A stretch of 64,000 bases of DNA from assembly GCA_019419585.1 (NCBI GenBank), contig DXZQ01000016.1, positions 1 through 64,000 on the forward strand, in the 5' to 3' direction. Below are positions 1 to 8,632 of the stretch, in pieces (position 1 is the first letter of the stretch; every line of letters begins with the position of its first letter). The DNA is from Collinsella sp. (lineage in GTDB: Bacteria; Actinomycetota; Coriobacteriia; Coriobacteriales; Coriobacteriaceae). Position numbers and translations under genes: made by a program. The notes beneath the pieces were generated by a model. It was not told the DNA's origin. It saw only the letters and a list, made by a program, of their open reading frames with translations, and searched no databases.

Positions 1-3000
1 TCTCGCCGAAGCGCTGGCCGCCGAACTGGGCCTTGCCGCCCAGAGGCTGCTGGGTAACCAGGCTGTAAGGGCCGGTCGAACGGGCGTGGATCTTGTCGTC
101 GACCATGTGGCCGAGCTTGAGGATGTAGGACGTACCCACGGTAATGGGCTCGCGGAACTCCTCGCCGGTGCGGCCGTCGAACAGACGGGTCTTGCCGCGC
201 TCGTCAAGCTGGGTGACGAACTCGGGGCGCATGTGATCGCCAAAGGCAGCGGTGGCCTTGTTGAGCATGTTCTTGTTGGCGCGACGGATGACCTCGGCGA
301 TCTCGTCCTCCTTGGCGCCGTCGAAGACGGGCGTCGCGGTGAAGAACGGACCGGGGACGTACTTGTCGGAGTCGGCATTCTCGGTATCCCAACCGCAGGC
401 GGCAGCCCAGCCAAGGTGGCACTCGAGCAGCTGGCCGACGTTCATACGCGAAGGAACGCCCAGCGGGTTGAGGATAACGTCGATCGGGGTACCGTCAGCC
501 ATGTAGGGCATGTCCTCGACCGGCAGAACGTTACAGATAACACCCTTGTTGCCGTGGCGGCCGGCGATCTTATCGCCCTGCTGGATCTTACGACGCTGAG
601 CGACGTAGACGCGCACCTGCTCGTTGACGCCGGGGGCCAGGTCGTCGCCGTTCTCGCGGCTAAAGCGGACGACGTCGATGACGCGGCCGTAAGCGCCGTG
701 AGGCATCTTAAGGGAGGTGTCGCGGACATCGTGCGCCTTGGCACCGAAGATGGCGCGCAGCAGGCGCTCCTCGGCGGTCAGAGCGCTCTCGCCCTTAGGC
801 GTGACCTTACCGACCAGGATGTCGCCAGGGCCGACCTCGGCGCCGATGCGGATGATGCCGTCCTCGTCGAGGTTGGCAAGCATGTCCTCGGAGAGGTTCG
901 GGATCTCGCGGGTGATCTCCTCGGGGCCGAGCTTGGTGTCGCGGGCGTCGATCTCGTGACGGGTGATGTTGATGGTCGTCAGCAGGTCCTCGGCCACCAG
1001 GCGCTCGGACACGACGATACCGTCCTCGTAGTTAAAGCCTTCCCACGGCATGTAGGCCACGGTGAGGTTCTGGCCCAGTGCGAGCTCGCCATGATCGGTC
1101 GAAGGACCGTCAGCCAGGGGCTCGCCCTGTTCAACGGTATCACCGACGCGCACGAGCGGACGGTGGTTGATGCAGGTGGACTGGTTGGAACGCTGGTACT
1201 TGGCCAGGTGATACTCGTCCATGCCGCCGGCATGCTTGACGATGATCTTGGCGGCGTCGGCAAAGATGACCTCGCCGGCGTTCTTGGCCAGGGTGACCTC
1301 GCCGGAGTCCAGAGCGGCGCGACGCTCCATGCCGGTACCGACATAGGGAGCGGCGGGGTGAACCAGCGGCACGGCCTGACGCTGCATGTTAGCGCCCATC
1401 AGCGTACGCTTGGCGTCGTCGTGCTCAAGGAACGGGATCAGCGTGGCTGCGACGGAGAGCATCTGGCGCGGCGAGACGTCCATGTAGTCGACGTCCTCGA
1501 CGGGCACGTCGGCGGGAGCGCCGAAGGAGCCGTCGAAGTCGCGGGTACGGGCGATCACGGTGTGCGGACGGACGATCTTGCCCTCGGCATCGGTCGTGAT
1601 GAACTCGTTGGTCTTGGGATCGAGCGGCGTGTTGGCCGGCGCGATGACGTGCTTCTCTTCCTCGTCAGCGGTCATCCAGTCGATCTGGTCGGTGGCAACG
1701 CCGTTCTCGACGCGACGGAACGGGGCCTCGATGAAGCCATACTCGTTGACGCGGGCGTAGAGGGCGAGCGAGCCGATCAGGCCGATGTTGGGGCCTTCGG
1801 GGGTCTCGATCGGGCACATGCGGCTGTAGTGCGAGTTGTGAACGTCGCGGACGGCCGTCGGCACGTTGGTGCGGCGGCTGGAGCCGGACTTGTGGCCGGC
1901 AAGACCACCAGGGCCGAGTGCGGACAGACGGCGCTTGTGGGTCAGACCGGTCAGGGGGTTCGCCTGGTCCATGAACTGCGAGAGCTGCGAGGAACCGAAG
2001 AACTCCTTGATGGAGGCCACGATCGGGCGGATGTTGATGAGCGACTGCGGGGTGATCTCGTCGATATCCTGGGAGCTCATGCGCTCACGGACGACGCGCT
2101 CCATACGGCTCATGCCGATACGGAACTGGTTGGCGACAAGCTCGCCGACGGTGCGGATGCGGCGGTTGCCAAAGTGGTCGATGTCGTCGACCTTGAAGCC
2201 CTGCTCGCCGGCAGCGAGGGACAGGAGGTAGCGCAGCGTCGCAACGATATCCTCGTCGGTGAGCACCGTGACCTCTTCCTCGGTGGTGAGGTTGAGCTTC
2301 TTGTTGACCTTGTAACGACCGACGCGGGCCAGATCGTAGCGCTGCGGGTTAAAGAGCAGACCCTCGAGCAGGCTGCGGGAAGCGTCCACGGTGGGAGGCT
2401 CGCCCGGGCGCAGACGACGGTAGATCTCGATAAGGGCATCCTCGCGGGTGAGGGCGGTATCGCGCTCGAGCGTGCGCTTGATCACATCGGAGTTGCCGAG
2501 CAGCTCGATGATGTCGTCGTTGGTGACGGCGATGCCCAGGGCGCGCAGGAACATCGTGGCGCTCTGCTTGCGCTTACGGTCGATGGAGACCATGAGCTGG
2601 TCGCGCTTGTCGACCTCAAACTCGAGCCAGGCACCGCGGGACGGGATGATCTGGGCCTTGTAAATCTGCTTGCCCGAATCCATCTCGGAGCTGTAATACA
2701 CACCCGGGGAGCGGACGAGCTGCGAGACGACGATACGCTCGGTACCGTTGATGATGAAGGTGCCCTGATCGGTCATCATGGGGAAGTCGCCCATAAAGAC
2801 GAGCTGCTCCTTGATCTCGCCGGTCTCCTTGTTGGTGAGACGGACGTCGGTCAGAAGCGGAGCCTGATAGGTCATATCCTTCTCGCGGCACTCCTCGACG
2901 GTGTGCGCGGGGTCGCCGAACTGATGCTCGCCGAAGGTAACCTCGAGAACATGGTTCTGGCTCTGGATGGGGCTGGATTCCTTGAACGCCTCACGAAGGC

Positions 3001-3124
3001 CCTCGTCCTTAAAACGCTCAAAGGATTCCCTTTGAACAGAGATAAGGTTGGGGAGCTCCATGGCCTCCGGGATTTTCCCGAAGCTGACGCGCTTGCGCTC
3101 AGTGGCAGTGTATGCGTAGGTCAC
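1..3124 (-). CDS. rpoB: RNA polymerase beta subunit, 5' part (runs off the left edge)
   Basis: Encodes the catalytic beta subunit of RNA polymerase. The minus-strand frame is open from 3124 to the window edge, giving 1,041 codons; actinobacterial beta subunits are around 1,150-1,170 residues, so roughly the last 10% is missing. It starts at GTG ([17 protein letters not shown]) with AAGGAGG nine bases upstream. The rifampicin-resistance region lies near 1900-2000 and reads [15 protein letters not shown] then [13 protein letters not shown]. The positions equivalent to E. coli D516, H526 and S531 are the wild-type residues, so nothing here suggests rifamycin resistance. galU separates it from rplL, which is unusual. 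rpoC would be expected just outside the window. Confidence 0.97.
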   Translation of the reverse strand, partial: MTYAYTATERKRVSFGKIPEAMELPNLISVQRESFERFKDEGLREAFKESSPIQSQNHVLEVTFGEHQFGDPAHTVEECREKDMTYQAPLLTDVRLTNKETGEIKEQLVFMGDFPMMTDQGTFIINGTERIVVSQLVRSPGVYYSSEMDSGKQIYKAQIIPSRGAWLEFEVDKRDQLMVSIDRKRKQSATMFLRALGIAVTNDDIIELLGNSDVIKRTLERDTALTREDALIEIYRRLRPGEPPTVDASRSLLEGLLFNPQRYDLARVGRYKVNKKLNLTTEEEVTVLTDEDIVATLRYLLSLAAGEQGFKVDDIDHFGNRRIRTVGELVANQFRIGMSRMERVVRERMSSQDIDEITPQSLINIRPIVASIKEFFGSSQLSQFMDQANPLTGLTHKRRLSALGPGGLAGHKSGSSRRTNVPTAVRDVHNSHYSRMCPIETPEGPNIGLIGSLALYARVNEYGFIEAPFRRVENGVATDQIDWMTADEEEKHVIAPANTPLDPKTNEFITTDAEGKIVRPHTVIARTRDFDGSFGAPADVPVEDVDYMDVSPRQMLSVAATLIPFLEHDDAKRTLMGANMQRQAVPLVHPAAPYVGTGMERRAALDSGEVTLAKNAGEVIFADAAKIIVKHAGGMDEYHLAKYQRSNQSTCINHRPLVRVGDTVEQGEPLADGPSTDHGELALGQNLTVAYMPWEGFNYEDGIVVSERLVAEDLLTTINITRHEIDARDTKLGPEEITREIPNLSEDMLANLDEDGIIRIGAEVGPGDILVGKVTPKGESALTAEERLLRAIFGAKAHDVRDTSLKMPHGAYGRVIDVVRFSRENGDDLAPGVNEQVRVYVAQRRKIQQGDKIAGRHGNKGVICNVLPVEDMPYMADGTPIDVILNPLGVPSRMNVGQLLECHLGWAAACGWDTENADSDKYVPGPFFTATPVFDGAKEDEIAEVIRRANKNMLNKATAAFGDHMRPEFVTQLDERGKTRLFDGRTGEEFREPITVGTSYILKLGHMVDDKIHARSTGPYSLVTQQPLGGKAQFGGQRFGE

Positions 3125-3197
3125 CAGGTTTTTCCTCCTTCACGGAAATGCTCGGTGGGTTGGCGAGGCATAGCTTCGCCAGTTATCGCAACCTAAT

Positions 3198-3225
3198 AGT
3201 TTATCAGGTACCGACCGTTGGGCAA
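3198..3225 (-). promoter_or_regulatory. Candidate rpoB promoter
   Basis: On the minus strand a -35-like TTGCCC (3220-3225) and a -10-like TAAACT (3198-3203) are 16 bases apart, about 75 bases upstream of the rpoB start. It follows the galU terminator, which would leave rpoB needing its own promoter. The match is moderate and untested. The rest of the 307-base gap holds only that terminator and a GAAC-N4-GTTC palindrome. Confidence 0.45.
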
Positions 3226-3389
3226 GAAAAGCCTTGACGCGATTGAGTTTTTGGAGTAGCAAAGTTTTTCGACAGAAAACACGCAGGTAGATGTATGTAT
3301 ATCGAACATCTGTTCATATATTTTCTGTGAACGCACACTCCCCTGCAGGACAACGCCGGCCCCCCGCAACGGCTTACATGGCCCGCGAA

Positions 3390-3423
3390 CAAAAAACGGG
3401 TGCAGACCGAAGCCTGCACCCGT
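3390..3423 (-). terminator. Intrinsic terminator after galU
   Basis: Read on the minus strand, ACGGGTGCAG pairs with CTGCACCCGT around an 8-base loop, followed by six T. It lies 9 bases after the galU stop and insulates galU from rpoB. Confidence 0.85.
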
Positions 3424-3431
3424 GGCACGTG

Positions 3432-4340
3432 CTAGTTGCGCTTAAGACCGCCGCGCTCGTCGATGGCATCCCAGAAGGCGTCTGCAAAGCGAGGATCGCT
3501 TGCAGCCATGAGGGCGTTGGTGGCCATCCAGCCAGAGGGGGTACCGGTGTCGTAACCCGACAGCGGATCGATGACGACGGCGTACATGGCCTCGCGGTCG
3601 AGCGAACGGGCCATGGCGTCGGTGAGCTGGATCTCGCCGCCCTTGCCGGCCTGCTGATCTGCCAGCAGGTCCATGACCAGCGGGCTCAGCAGGTAGCGAC
3701 CGACGATGTACAGGTTGGACGGAGCCGCCTCGGGAGCGGGCTTCTCGACCAGACCGCCAATGCGCCAGACAGCGCCCGGCTCGGCATCGGCAACGTCCTC
3801 GGCGCCCTCGAGCGAACCGACACGCTCGCCGGCGATAACGCCGTAGCGGCTGACTTCCTCGGGCGAGCAAGCAGCGACGGCGATAACCGAAGCGCCACCG
3901 TGCTCCTTGGAAACGGCGAGCATCTTGTCGCAGATGTCGCGGTTAGGCACAACGTAGTCGCCCAGAAGAACCAGGAAGTTCTCCCCTGCCACGGCGTCGG
4001 CAGCAGAGCGAATAGCATGGCCGAGACCCTTGGGCTCGTACTGATAACGGAAGTCGACCGGCATACCGCCAGCGTGGGCGACGGCGTCGGCATAGGCGTT
4101 CTTGCCGCGCTCGCGCAGCAGGTTCTCAAGCGAGCGATCGGGCTGGAAGTAGTTCAGTAGCTCGGGCTTACCGGGAGAAGTAACGATGATGGCGTCGTCG
4201 ACCTCCTCGGGATCGAGCGCCTCCTCGACGACGTACTGAATGACGGGCTTGTCGAGCACCGGCAGCATCTCTTTGGGCGTGCACTTGGTGCCAGGCAGAA
4301 AACGCGTGCCAAGACCGGCGGCGGGGATGATTGCCTTCAT
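3432..4340 (-). CDS. galU: UTP--glucose-1-phosphate uridylyltransferase
   Basis: Makes UDP-glucose from UTP and glucose-1-phosphate for envelope polysaccharide and galactose metabolism. The 302-residue protein opens with MKAIIPAAGLGTRFLPGTK, the nucleotidyltransferase signature, then KEMLPVLDKPVIQY and later LGDYVVPN and GGLVEKP, typical of bacterial GalU. The open frame extends 28 codons further upstream, but I place the start at the MKAIIPA methionine because GAAAGGATC sits just before it and family members begin there. It lies between rplL and rpoB, each side bounded by a terminator, so it is probably an independent transcription unit. Confidence 0.95.
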   Translation of the reverse strand: MKAIIPAAGLGTRFLPGTKCTPKEMLPVLDKPVIQYVVEEALDPEEVDDAIIVTSPGKPELLNYFQPDRSLENLLRERGKNAYADAVAHAGGMPVDFRYQYEPKGLGHAIRSAADAVAGENFLVLLGDYVVPNRDICDKMLAVSKEHGGASVIAVAACSPEEVSRYGVIAGERVGSLEGAEDVADAEPGAVWRIGGLVEKPAPEAAPSNLYIVGRYLLSPLVMDLLADQQAGKGGEIQLTDAMARSLDREAMYAVVIDPLSGYDTGTPSGWMATNALMAASDPRFADAFWDAIDERGGLKRN

Positions 4341-4436
4341 GTTATTCAAAGATCCTTTCGCAGGCGCAAAAGCGCCCCATGCGTGCGGCACACAGCCGCA
4401 GACCAAATTGCGATACGCAAGCATCTTACCGCTGGA

Positions 4437-4464
4437 ACTATATGTCGCTACAAGGCAGAGACAA
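4437..4464 (-). promoter_or_regulatory. Candidate galU promoter
   Basis: Minus-strand TTGTCT (4459-4464) and TATAGT (4437-4442) with a 16-base spacer, about 95 bases upstream of the galU start and downstream of the rplL terminator. The 314-base gap between galU and rplL holds this, that terminator and nothing else I can identify. Confidence 0.5.
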
Positions 4465-4591
4465 TTCTTCAGCAGGTCAACGCAAATTATTGCTCGAATG
4501 GTGCAATTTTATTGCCCAACGGCAAGGCACCCGATACGACGCAAATCACAGAACCTGGCAGTTCGAACAACCGATGTCGAGGGACCGAAAA

Positions 4592-4627
4592 ACAAAAAAG
4601 ACGGGGCTCGCAATGCGAACCCCGTCT
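4592..4627 (-). terminator. Intrinsic terminator after rplJ-rplL
   Basis: On the minus strand GACGGGGTTCG pairs with CGAGCCCCGTC (one G-U pair) and is followed by a run of T. It lies about 28 bases after the rplL stop and ends the rplJL unit before galU. Confidence 0.85.
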
Positions 4628-4654
4628 GCAAAGAAATCTGGCGAGAAAGCCTGA

Positions 4655-5032
4655 TTACTTGAGGGTGACAGCAGCGCCAGCAGCCTCGAGCTTCTCCTTG
4701 GCAGCCTCGGCGTCCTCCTTCTTGGCACCCTCGAGAACAGCCTTGGGAGCGCCCTCGACGACCTCCTTGGCCTCCTTCAGGCCAAGGTTGGTGAGCTCAC
4801 GGACGGCCTTGATGACCTGGATCTTGTTGTCGCCGAAGCCCTCGAGCACGACGTCAAACTCGGTCTTCTCCTCGGCCTCAGCAGCGCCAGCAGCGGGAGC
4901 GGCGACAACGGCGGCAGGAGCAGCGGCGGAAACGCCGAAGGTGTCCTCGATAGCCTTAACGAGCTCGGAAGCCTCGAGAAGGGTCATTTCCTTAAGAGCA
5001 TCGATGATCTCATCGGTGGTAAGCTTAGCCAT
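4655..5032 (-). CDS. rplL: 50S ribosomal protein L7/L12
   Basis: Forms the mobile ribosomal stalk that recruits translation factor GTPases. The 125-residue acidic protein has the N-terminal dimerisation segment ([20 protein letters not shown]), an Ala-rich hinge near residues 38-60, and the C-terminal domain ending [13 protein letters not shown] with the conserved [12 protein letters not shown] helix. The start is the ATG after AAAGGAC; an upstream in-frame methionine is ignored because it precedes that site. It is 102 bases downstream of rplJ and co-transcribed with it. Confidence 0.97.
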   Translation of the reverse strand: MAKLTTDEIIDALKEMTLLEASELVKAIEDTFGVSAAAPAAVVAAPAAGAAEAEEKTEFDVVLEGFGDNKIQVIKAVRELTNLGLKEAKEVVEGAPKAVLEGAKKEDAEAAKEKLEAAGAAVTLK

Positions 5033-5134
5033 TTCTAAGTCCTTTCGGTTTCCGTGCGGATGCACGGAGATCAGTTAAAACACGGCGCGAATGCGCCAGG
5101 GGTGCGGCGTTGCCGCCGCGGGTGAAAACAGCGA

Positions 5135-5656
5135 CTAGGCTGCCTTCTGCTCGGAGACCTGCTGGATCGAACGAGCGAGACCAGAGGAAACGCCGTTGAC
5201 GCAGACAGCGATGTCGCGAGCGAAACCGGAGATGAGACCGGCGATCTGGCCGAGAAGCTGGTCCTTGGTGGGCAGCTCGGCGATAGCCTTAACATCATCA
5301 GCGGAAACGGCCTTGCCGTCGGAGATACCGCCCTTGATCTCAAGGACGCCCTTGGACTTAGCGGCGAAGTCCTTAAGGGCCTTAGCGGCCTCGACCGGCT
5401 CGGTCTCGTAGAACACATAAGCGACGGGGCCGGCGAGGATCTCGTCGATCTCGGGCTGCTCCTGGCTCTTGAGAGCGATCTTGACCAGGTTGTTCTTGTA
5501 GACCTTCATCTCGGCGCCGCACTCGCGAAGCTGATGACGCAGCTCCTGAGCCTGCTTAACCGTCAGACCGTTGTAGTTGACGACGAACAGACCGGCGTTC
5601 TCGGCGATACGAGACTCGATCTCTGCAACCTTGTCGATTTTGTACTGCTGGGGCAT
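5135..5656 (-). CDS. rplJ: 50S ribosomal protein L10
   Basis: Anchors the L7/L12 dimers on the large subunit. The 173-residue product begins MPQQYKIDKVAEIESRIAEN and contains the L10 core (VVNYNGLTVKQAQELR, YKNNLVKIAL, GPVAYVF). AGGAGGTGTAATTC precedes the ATG. It heads the rplJ-rplL unit and is preceded by a 210-base leader with L10-leader and attenuator features, so autogenous control by the L10-L12 complex is likely. In most bacteria rplK and rplA sit directly upstream; here they are about 20 kb away. Confidence 0.97.
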   Translation of the reverse strand: MPQQYKIDKVAEIESRIAENAGLFVVNYNGLTVKQAQELRHQLRECGAEMKVYKNNLVKIALKSQEQPEIDEILAGPVAYVFYETEPVEAAKALKDFAAKSKGVLEIKGGISDGKAVSADDVKAIAELPTKDQLLGQIAGLISGFARDIAVCVNGVSSGLARSIQQVSEQKAA

Positions 5657-5720
5657 GAATTACACCTCCTCGAATTCTTTCCGGGCACGGTCCGCCACAA
5701 GGACGTGACGGGGGCATGTC

Positions 5721-5758
5721 CAAAAAGAAAGCCCCCGCGCTGCATGAGCGACGGGGGC
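5721..5758 (-). terminator. Attenuator hairpin in the rplJ leader
   Basis: On the minus strand GCCCCCG is followed by a partly paired segment (CGCTCATGCAGCG) and CGGGGGC, then TTTCTTTTT. It is a complete intrinsic terminator placed about 65 bases before rplJ and about 110 bases after the predicted transcription start, the arrangement expected of transcription attenuation. A second copy of GCCCCCGTC just downstream (5707-5715) could compete for pairing. Confidence 0.75.
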
Positions 5759-5759
5759 G

Positions 5760-5866
5760 AGAAGACATATCTACTCGACCACCTCGGCTGGCGGGATATC
5801 CCATTAAGCTCGCGGGCGATGCCCGTTTGCACCGGCTGTCTCTGGCAGCGGATTCGTGCGTGAACC
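5760..5866 (-). promoter_or_regulatory. L10-type ribosomal protein leader
   Basis: The minus-strand transcript upstream of rplJ carries GACAGCCGGTGC, then CTTAAT, then CAGCCGAGGTGG in that order, followed by the attenuator. This matches the conserved blocks I know from Gram-positive L10 leader RNAs, which bind L10-L12 and trigger termination. The recognition is by eye; a covariance-model search for the L10 leader would settle it. Confidence 0.7.
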
Positions 5867-5872
5867 GAAAGT

Positions 5873-5901
5873 ATTATGGCGGGGACCCCGGCGTCGGTCA
5901 A
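5873..5901 (-). promoter_or_regulatory. rplJ-rplL promoter
   Basis: Minus-strand TTGACC (5896-5901) and CATAAT (5873-5878) with an ideal 17-base spacer, placing transcription start near 5866. It gives rplJL an independent promoter, consistent with the separation of this pair from rplKA. Confidence 0.75.
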
Positions 5902-5937
5902 CGGGAAACCGGGCTGCACACAATTCCACCATCCGGC

Positions 5938-6065
5938 CGCGCCGCCGAAGGCCAGGCGCAAGGTTTTCGCTCGGTCAGGTCCTGGGCTCGCTCGGAAAGC
6001 ACATTAAGTGCTTTCCGGCTCGTGCGGAATCTACGGAAACCTTGCGCCTGGCCTTCGGCGGCGCG
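5938..6065. repeat. Nested inverted repeat A (29-bp outer arms, 10-bp inner hairpin)
   Basis: Outer arms 5938-5966 and 6037-6065 are perfect 29-bp inverted copies. Inside is a perfect 10-bp hairpin (5993-6002 and 6008-6017) with loop ATTAA, flanked by GCTCGCTCGG on one side and GCTCGTGCGG on the other. No run of T follows either arm, so it is not an ordinary terminator. It lies downstream of the minus-strand aminotransferase and upstream of the rplJ promoter. Similar architecture recurs at 38080-38181 and 52067-52165. Confidence 0.85.
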
Positions 6066-6162
6066 TGCCTGCGTCAACTATGGGGCAACCCGGTTTTACG
6101 TTGGCTGACGCCCCCACTCATAATGCTTAGGTCGGTGGGCTGATGCGTTGCGTCCCTGATGG

Positions 6163-7299
6163 CTACAGGGTTGAAATGAGGGTGGACAGGCGGCGGAGGC
6201 CTTCGTCCAGGTCTTTATCGGAAACGCAATAGCTGAGGCGGACGTGGCCTTCGGTGCCGAAGCAGTCGCCCGGGACTAGGGCTACGTTGGCCTCTTTGAT
6301 GGCTTTGATGCAGAAGTCTTCGCTTGTCAGGCCGAATTGTTTGATGCTCGGGAAGGTATAGAAGGCTCCTGCGGGCTCTACTACGTCGAGGCCCATGGCG
6401 TATAAGGCTGCGAGGACGCGTTCGCGGCGGGCTCGGTAGACTTTGAGCATGGGGGTTGGGTCGACGGTCAGGGCTCGGGCTGCGGCGTCCATTTCGAAGG
6501 AGACGGCACTCGATACTAGGTATTGGTGAGCTTTTGCGATCTCGGCGATGACGGGTGCCGCTGCCGCGAGCCAACCCAGGCGCCAGCCGGTCATGGCCCA
6601 GGGCTTAGAGAAGCTCTCGATGACCACCGTCTGGTCGCGCAGCTCCGGGTGGCGCTGGGCAAAGCGCTCGTAGCCATCCACATAGACCAGACGGTTGTAT
6701 ACGTCGTCGCAGACTACGTAGATGCCCGCCTGCTCTGCCACGCGCGCCACGGCGTCGAGCGATGCCGTGTCGAGGATGCAACCCGTGGGATTGTTGGGCG
6801 AGCAGATGACGATGGCCTTGGTCGCCGGGGTCACACAGGCGCGAAGCGCATCCTCGTCAATCTGGAATTGCGCAGGCTCCGTATCCAAGAAGACCGCCTT
6901 GGCGTGGTTGGCCACGACGATGCTCTCGTACAGGCCAAAGGCGGGCGTGGGGATAATGACCTCGTCGCCGGGGTTGAGCATAGCCATAAATGTTGCCGAC
7001 AGGGCCTCGGTCGCGCCGTCGGTCAGGATGACCTCATCGGCGGAAAACGCCAGACCCGCGTCACCCATATATTCGGACAGTGCCTCGCGCAGGGCGGGGC
7101 GACCGTTGTTGGGCGGATAGTGCGTGTCGCCGCGGTCCAACGAAGCAGTCACCTCGGCGCTAACCACATCGGGCGTGGGAAAATCGGGCTCACCGAGCGC
7201 AAGCGCAATGCATCCCGGATGCTGCGCGGCGAGTGCGTTAATCCGACGGATGCCGGAGGGCTTGAGCGTGGCAAGCGAGGTGTTCATGGGCAGACGCAT
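6163..7299 (-). CDS. Pyridoxal-phosphate aminotransferase, class I/II (aspartate aminotransferase-like)
   Basis: A 378-residue fold-type I aminotransferase that should move an amino group between an amino acid and a 2-oxo acid using PLP. Visible are the substrate-side GEPDFPTPDVV, the cofactor-binding CSPNNPTG, the CDDVY motif, the PLP-lysine motif SFSKPWAMTGWRLGW and a C-terminal arginine region (GHVRLSYC). GAAAGGAACG precedes the ATG. The sequence fits AspC/PatA-like enzymes, but the substrate cannot be read from sequence. It is divergent from the hypothetical gene at 7393 and is followed by nested repeat A. Confidence 0.88.
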   Translation of the reverse strand: MRLPMNTSLATLKPSGIRRINALAAQHPGCIALALGEPDFPTPDVVSAEVTASLDRGDTHYPPNNGRPALREALSEYMGDAGLAFSADEVILTDGATEALSATFMAMLNPGDEVIIPTPAFGLYESIVVANHAKAVFLDTEPAQFQIDEDALRACVTPATKAIVICSPNNPTGCILDTASLDAVARVAEQAGIYVVCDDVYNRLVYVDGYERFAQRHPELRDQTVVIESFSKPWAMTGWRLGWLAAAAPVIAEIAKAHQYLVSSAVSFEMDAAARALTVDPTPMLKVYRARRERVLAALYAMGLDVVEPAGAFYTFPSIKQFGLTSEDFCIKAIKEANVALVPGDCFGTEGHVRLSYCVSDKDLDEGLRRLSTLISTL

Positions 7300-7392
7300 G
7301 ACGTTCCTTTCGTAAGGGTTGCACTAGGATAGCGCGGCGGGACGCCGCCGGACGGTGTAACCTAAACGGAAACCAACCGGAAAGGAGGCGGC

Positions 7393-8064
7393 ATGGAGAC
7401 GACCGCACGCGGCGATGTACCAAAAACGCTGCAAACCATTGCGTATATCAGTATTCCCAAGAGCGCCGATCTTGAGTTTTTGCTCTGGGACCTGCAGGAT
7501 GCCATCGCCGCCTATGCACAGATTTCCGGCACCGCACTCCCCCATCCAGTCGACTTGGAGGCGGATGATGCCGGCAGCGTTGCCGGTACCGCCGATGGCA
7601 TTGTGTTCGCCGTTGAAGATGCACCCAATGATGAAGCGATGGCGCCCATTGAGCAGGTGCTCGACCGCTTTGGCGGCGCAGGGACGCGTGCCTACGTTGT
7701 TGTCCAGGCCGACATCGGCGGCCTGGAGCGAGCACACGGGCTCGTCGTGCGTCTGCGAGCGGCGTGCGACCTTCGTGGGCTGTCATGGTGCGGCGGCGTT
7801 GTCGCCTGTACCGGCAGCGGCTTCGCGGCGCTTCGTCACTCACCGCGCATGGGACTCTTGCGGCGACCGTTTTCGGAAGCGATGGACAAGCTCGTAGGCG
7901 CCGTTCGTATGGGCTGTTCGGTTGAGCATGCGCAGCGACTTGGTGGTGGTAATGCCGAGGACGTCGACGCCGACGGCATGGCTTGCGCCGAGCCAGCCGT
8001 GCCCGTGCCGATCTGGCGAGGCGTTCTGAAACGCCTCGGCGCCCGCACTCAATCAATAATCTAA
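7393..8064 (+). CDS. Protein of unknown function (possibly flavodoxin/NADPH-FMN-reductase-like)
   Basis: A 223-residue protein with a strong ribosome binding site (GGAAAGGAGG, 7 bases before ATG) and good coding character. I do not recognise a family with confidence. It alternates strand-forming and helical stretches (AYVVVQADIGG, WCGGVVACTGSG) and contains LRRPFSEAMDKLVGAVRMG, which faintly recalls the C-terminal part of flavodoxin-like FMN reductases. No signal peptide or membrane segment is seen. It is convergent with the DNA glycosylase gene, whose stop is 2 bases from its own. Confidence 0.6.
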   Translation: METTARGDVPKTLQTIAYISIPKSADLEFLLWDLQDAIAAYAQISGTALPHPVDLEADDAGSVAGTADGIVFAVEDAPNDEAMAPIEQVLDRFGGAGTRAYVVVQADIGGLERAHGLVVRLRAACDLRGLSWCGGVVACTGSGFAALRHSPRMGLLRRPFSEAMDKLVGAVRMGCSVEHAQRLGGGNAEDVDADGMACAEPAVPVPIWRGVLKRLGARTQSII

Positions 8065-8065
8065 A

Positions 8066-8629
8066 TTAATGAGCTGCCCAGTCAACGGCTTCACTCCAAC
8101 GCTCGACAAGCCGCTCCAAACGCCACGCCGCGTTGGCAGGACTCGTCGACGGCAGCACGATGGCGGGTAGCCCCGTCCGCTCTTGTAGATAGCGTTTGTA
8201 GAGCCGTCCGGCCGTGCCGCCGTTGCAAACAACGATCTCGATCGGCGTGGCATCCACAATGCGTTCAATATGTGCCGGCACAACGTTTTTGATGCTAGCG
8301 TCACTCGAGCCCTTAATGTCGCAGCTCTCGATCACGTCCCACAGGGCCACACCGCCGTTGAGCAGCATAGCCCGCTTGGCAGCAATCGAGGCGGCGAGCG
8401 TCGCGGGCTCGCCGCTCGCCAAAGAGTCTCCCTCGTTGGGCGGCACGGGCGCACCAAGGCACGCGGCCATCACACGCCAAAAGCGGTTCTGCGGATTGCC
8501 ATAGTAGAAGGCATTGGCACGCGAGAGCACCGAGGGAAACGACCCCAGCACCAAAACGCGCGAGCGCCGGTCGAACACGGGCTCAAACCCATGCTCAATA
8601 TGCTGATAGCCCTCGTCAGACACAGGCAT
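8066..8629 (-). CDS. DNA-deoxyinosine glycosylase (uracil-DNA glycosylase superfamily, family 6-like)
   Basis: Predicted to excise deaminated adenine (hypoxanthine) from DNA as the first step of base-excision repair. The 187-residue protein has the family 6 motif LVLGSFPSVLS followed by FYYGNPQNRFWRVM near residues 27-53, and a C-terminal PSTSPANAAW motif like the second motif of the superfamily. Length matches the family. It lies 3 bases downstream of the amylase-family gene and is likely co-transcribed with it, a functionally unrelated pairing. Confidence 0.82.
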   Translation of the reverse strand: MPVSDEGYQHIEHGFEPVFDRRSRVLVLGSFPSVLSRANAFYYGNPQNRFWRVMAACLGAPVPPNEGDSLASGEPATLAASIAAKRAMLLNGGVALWDVIESCDIKGSSDASIKNVVPAHIERIVDATPIEIVVCNGGTAGRLYKRYLQERTGLPAIVLPSTSPANAAWRLERLVERWSEAVDWAAH

Positions 8630-8632
8630 GGG

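Noticed and set aside
86..3196. Open 1,036-codon frame on the plus strand across rpoB
   Set aside because: It lies antisense to the clear rpoB reading frame; GC-rich codon use leaves the opposite strand open. The same applies to the long plus-strand frames over feoB (11439-13673), clpC, lysS, cysS and tuf.
5716..6143. Plus-strand frames in the rplJ leader region
   Set aside because: They cross the attenuator, promoter and repeat A, lack ribosome sites and resemble no protein.
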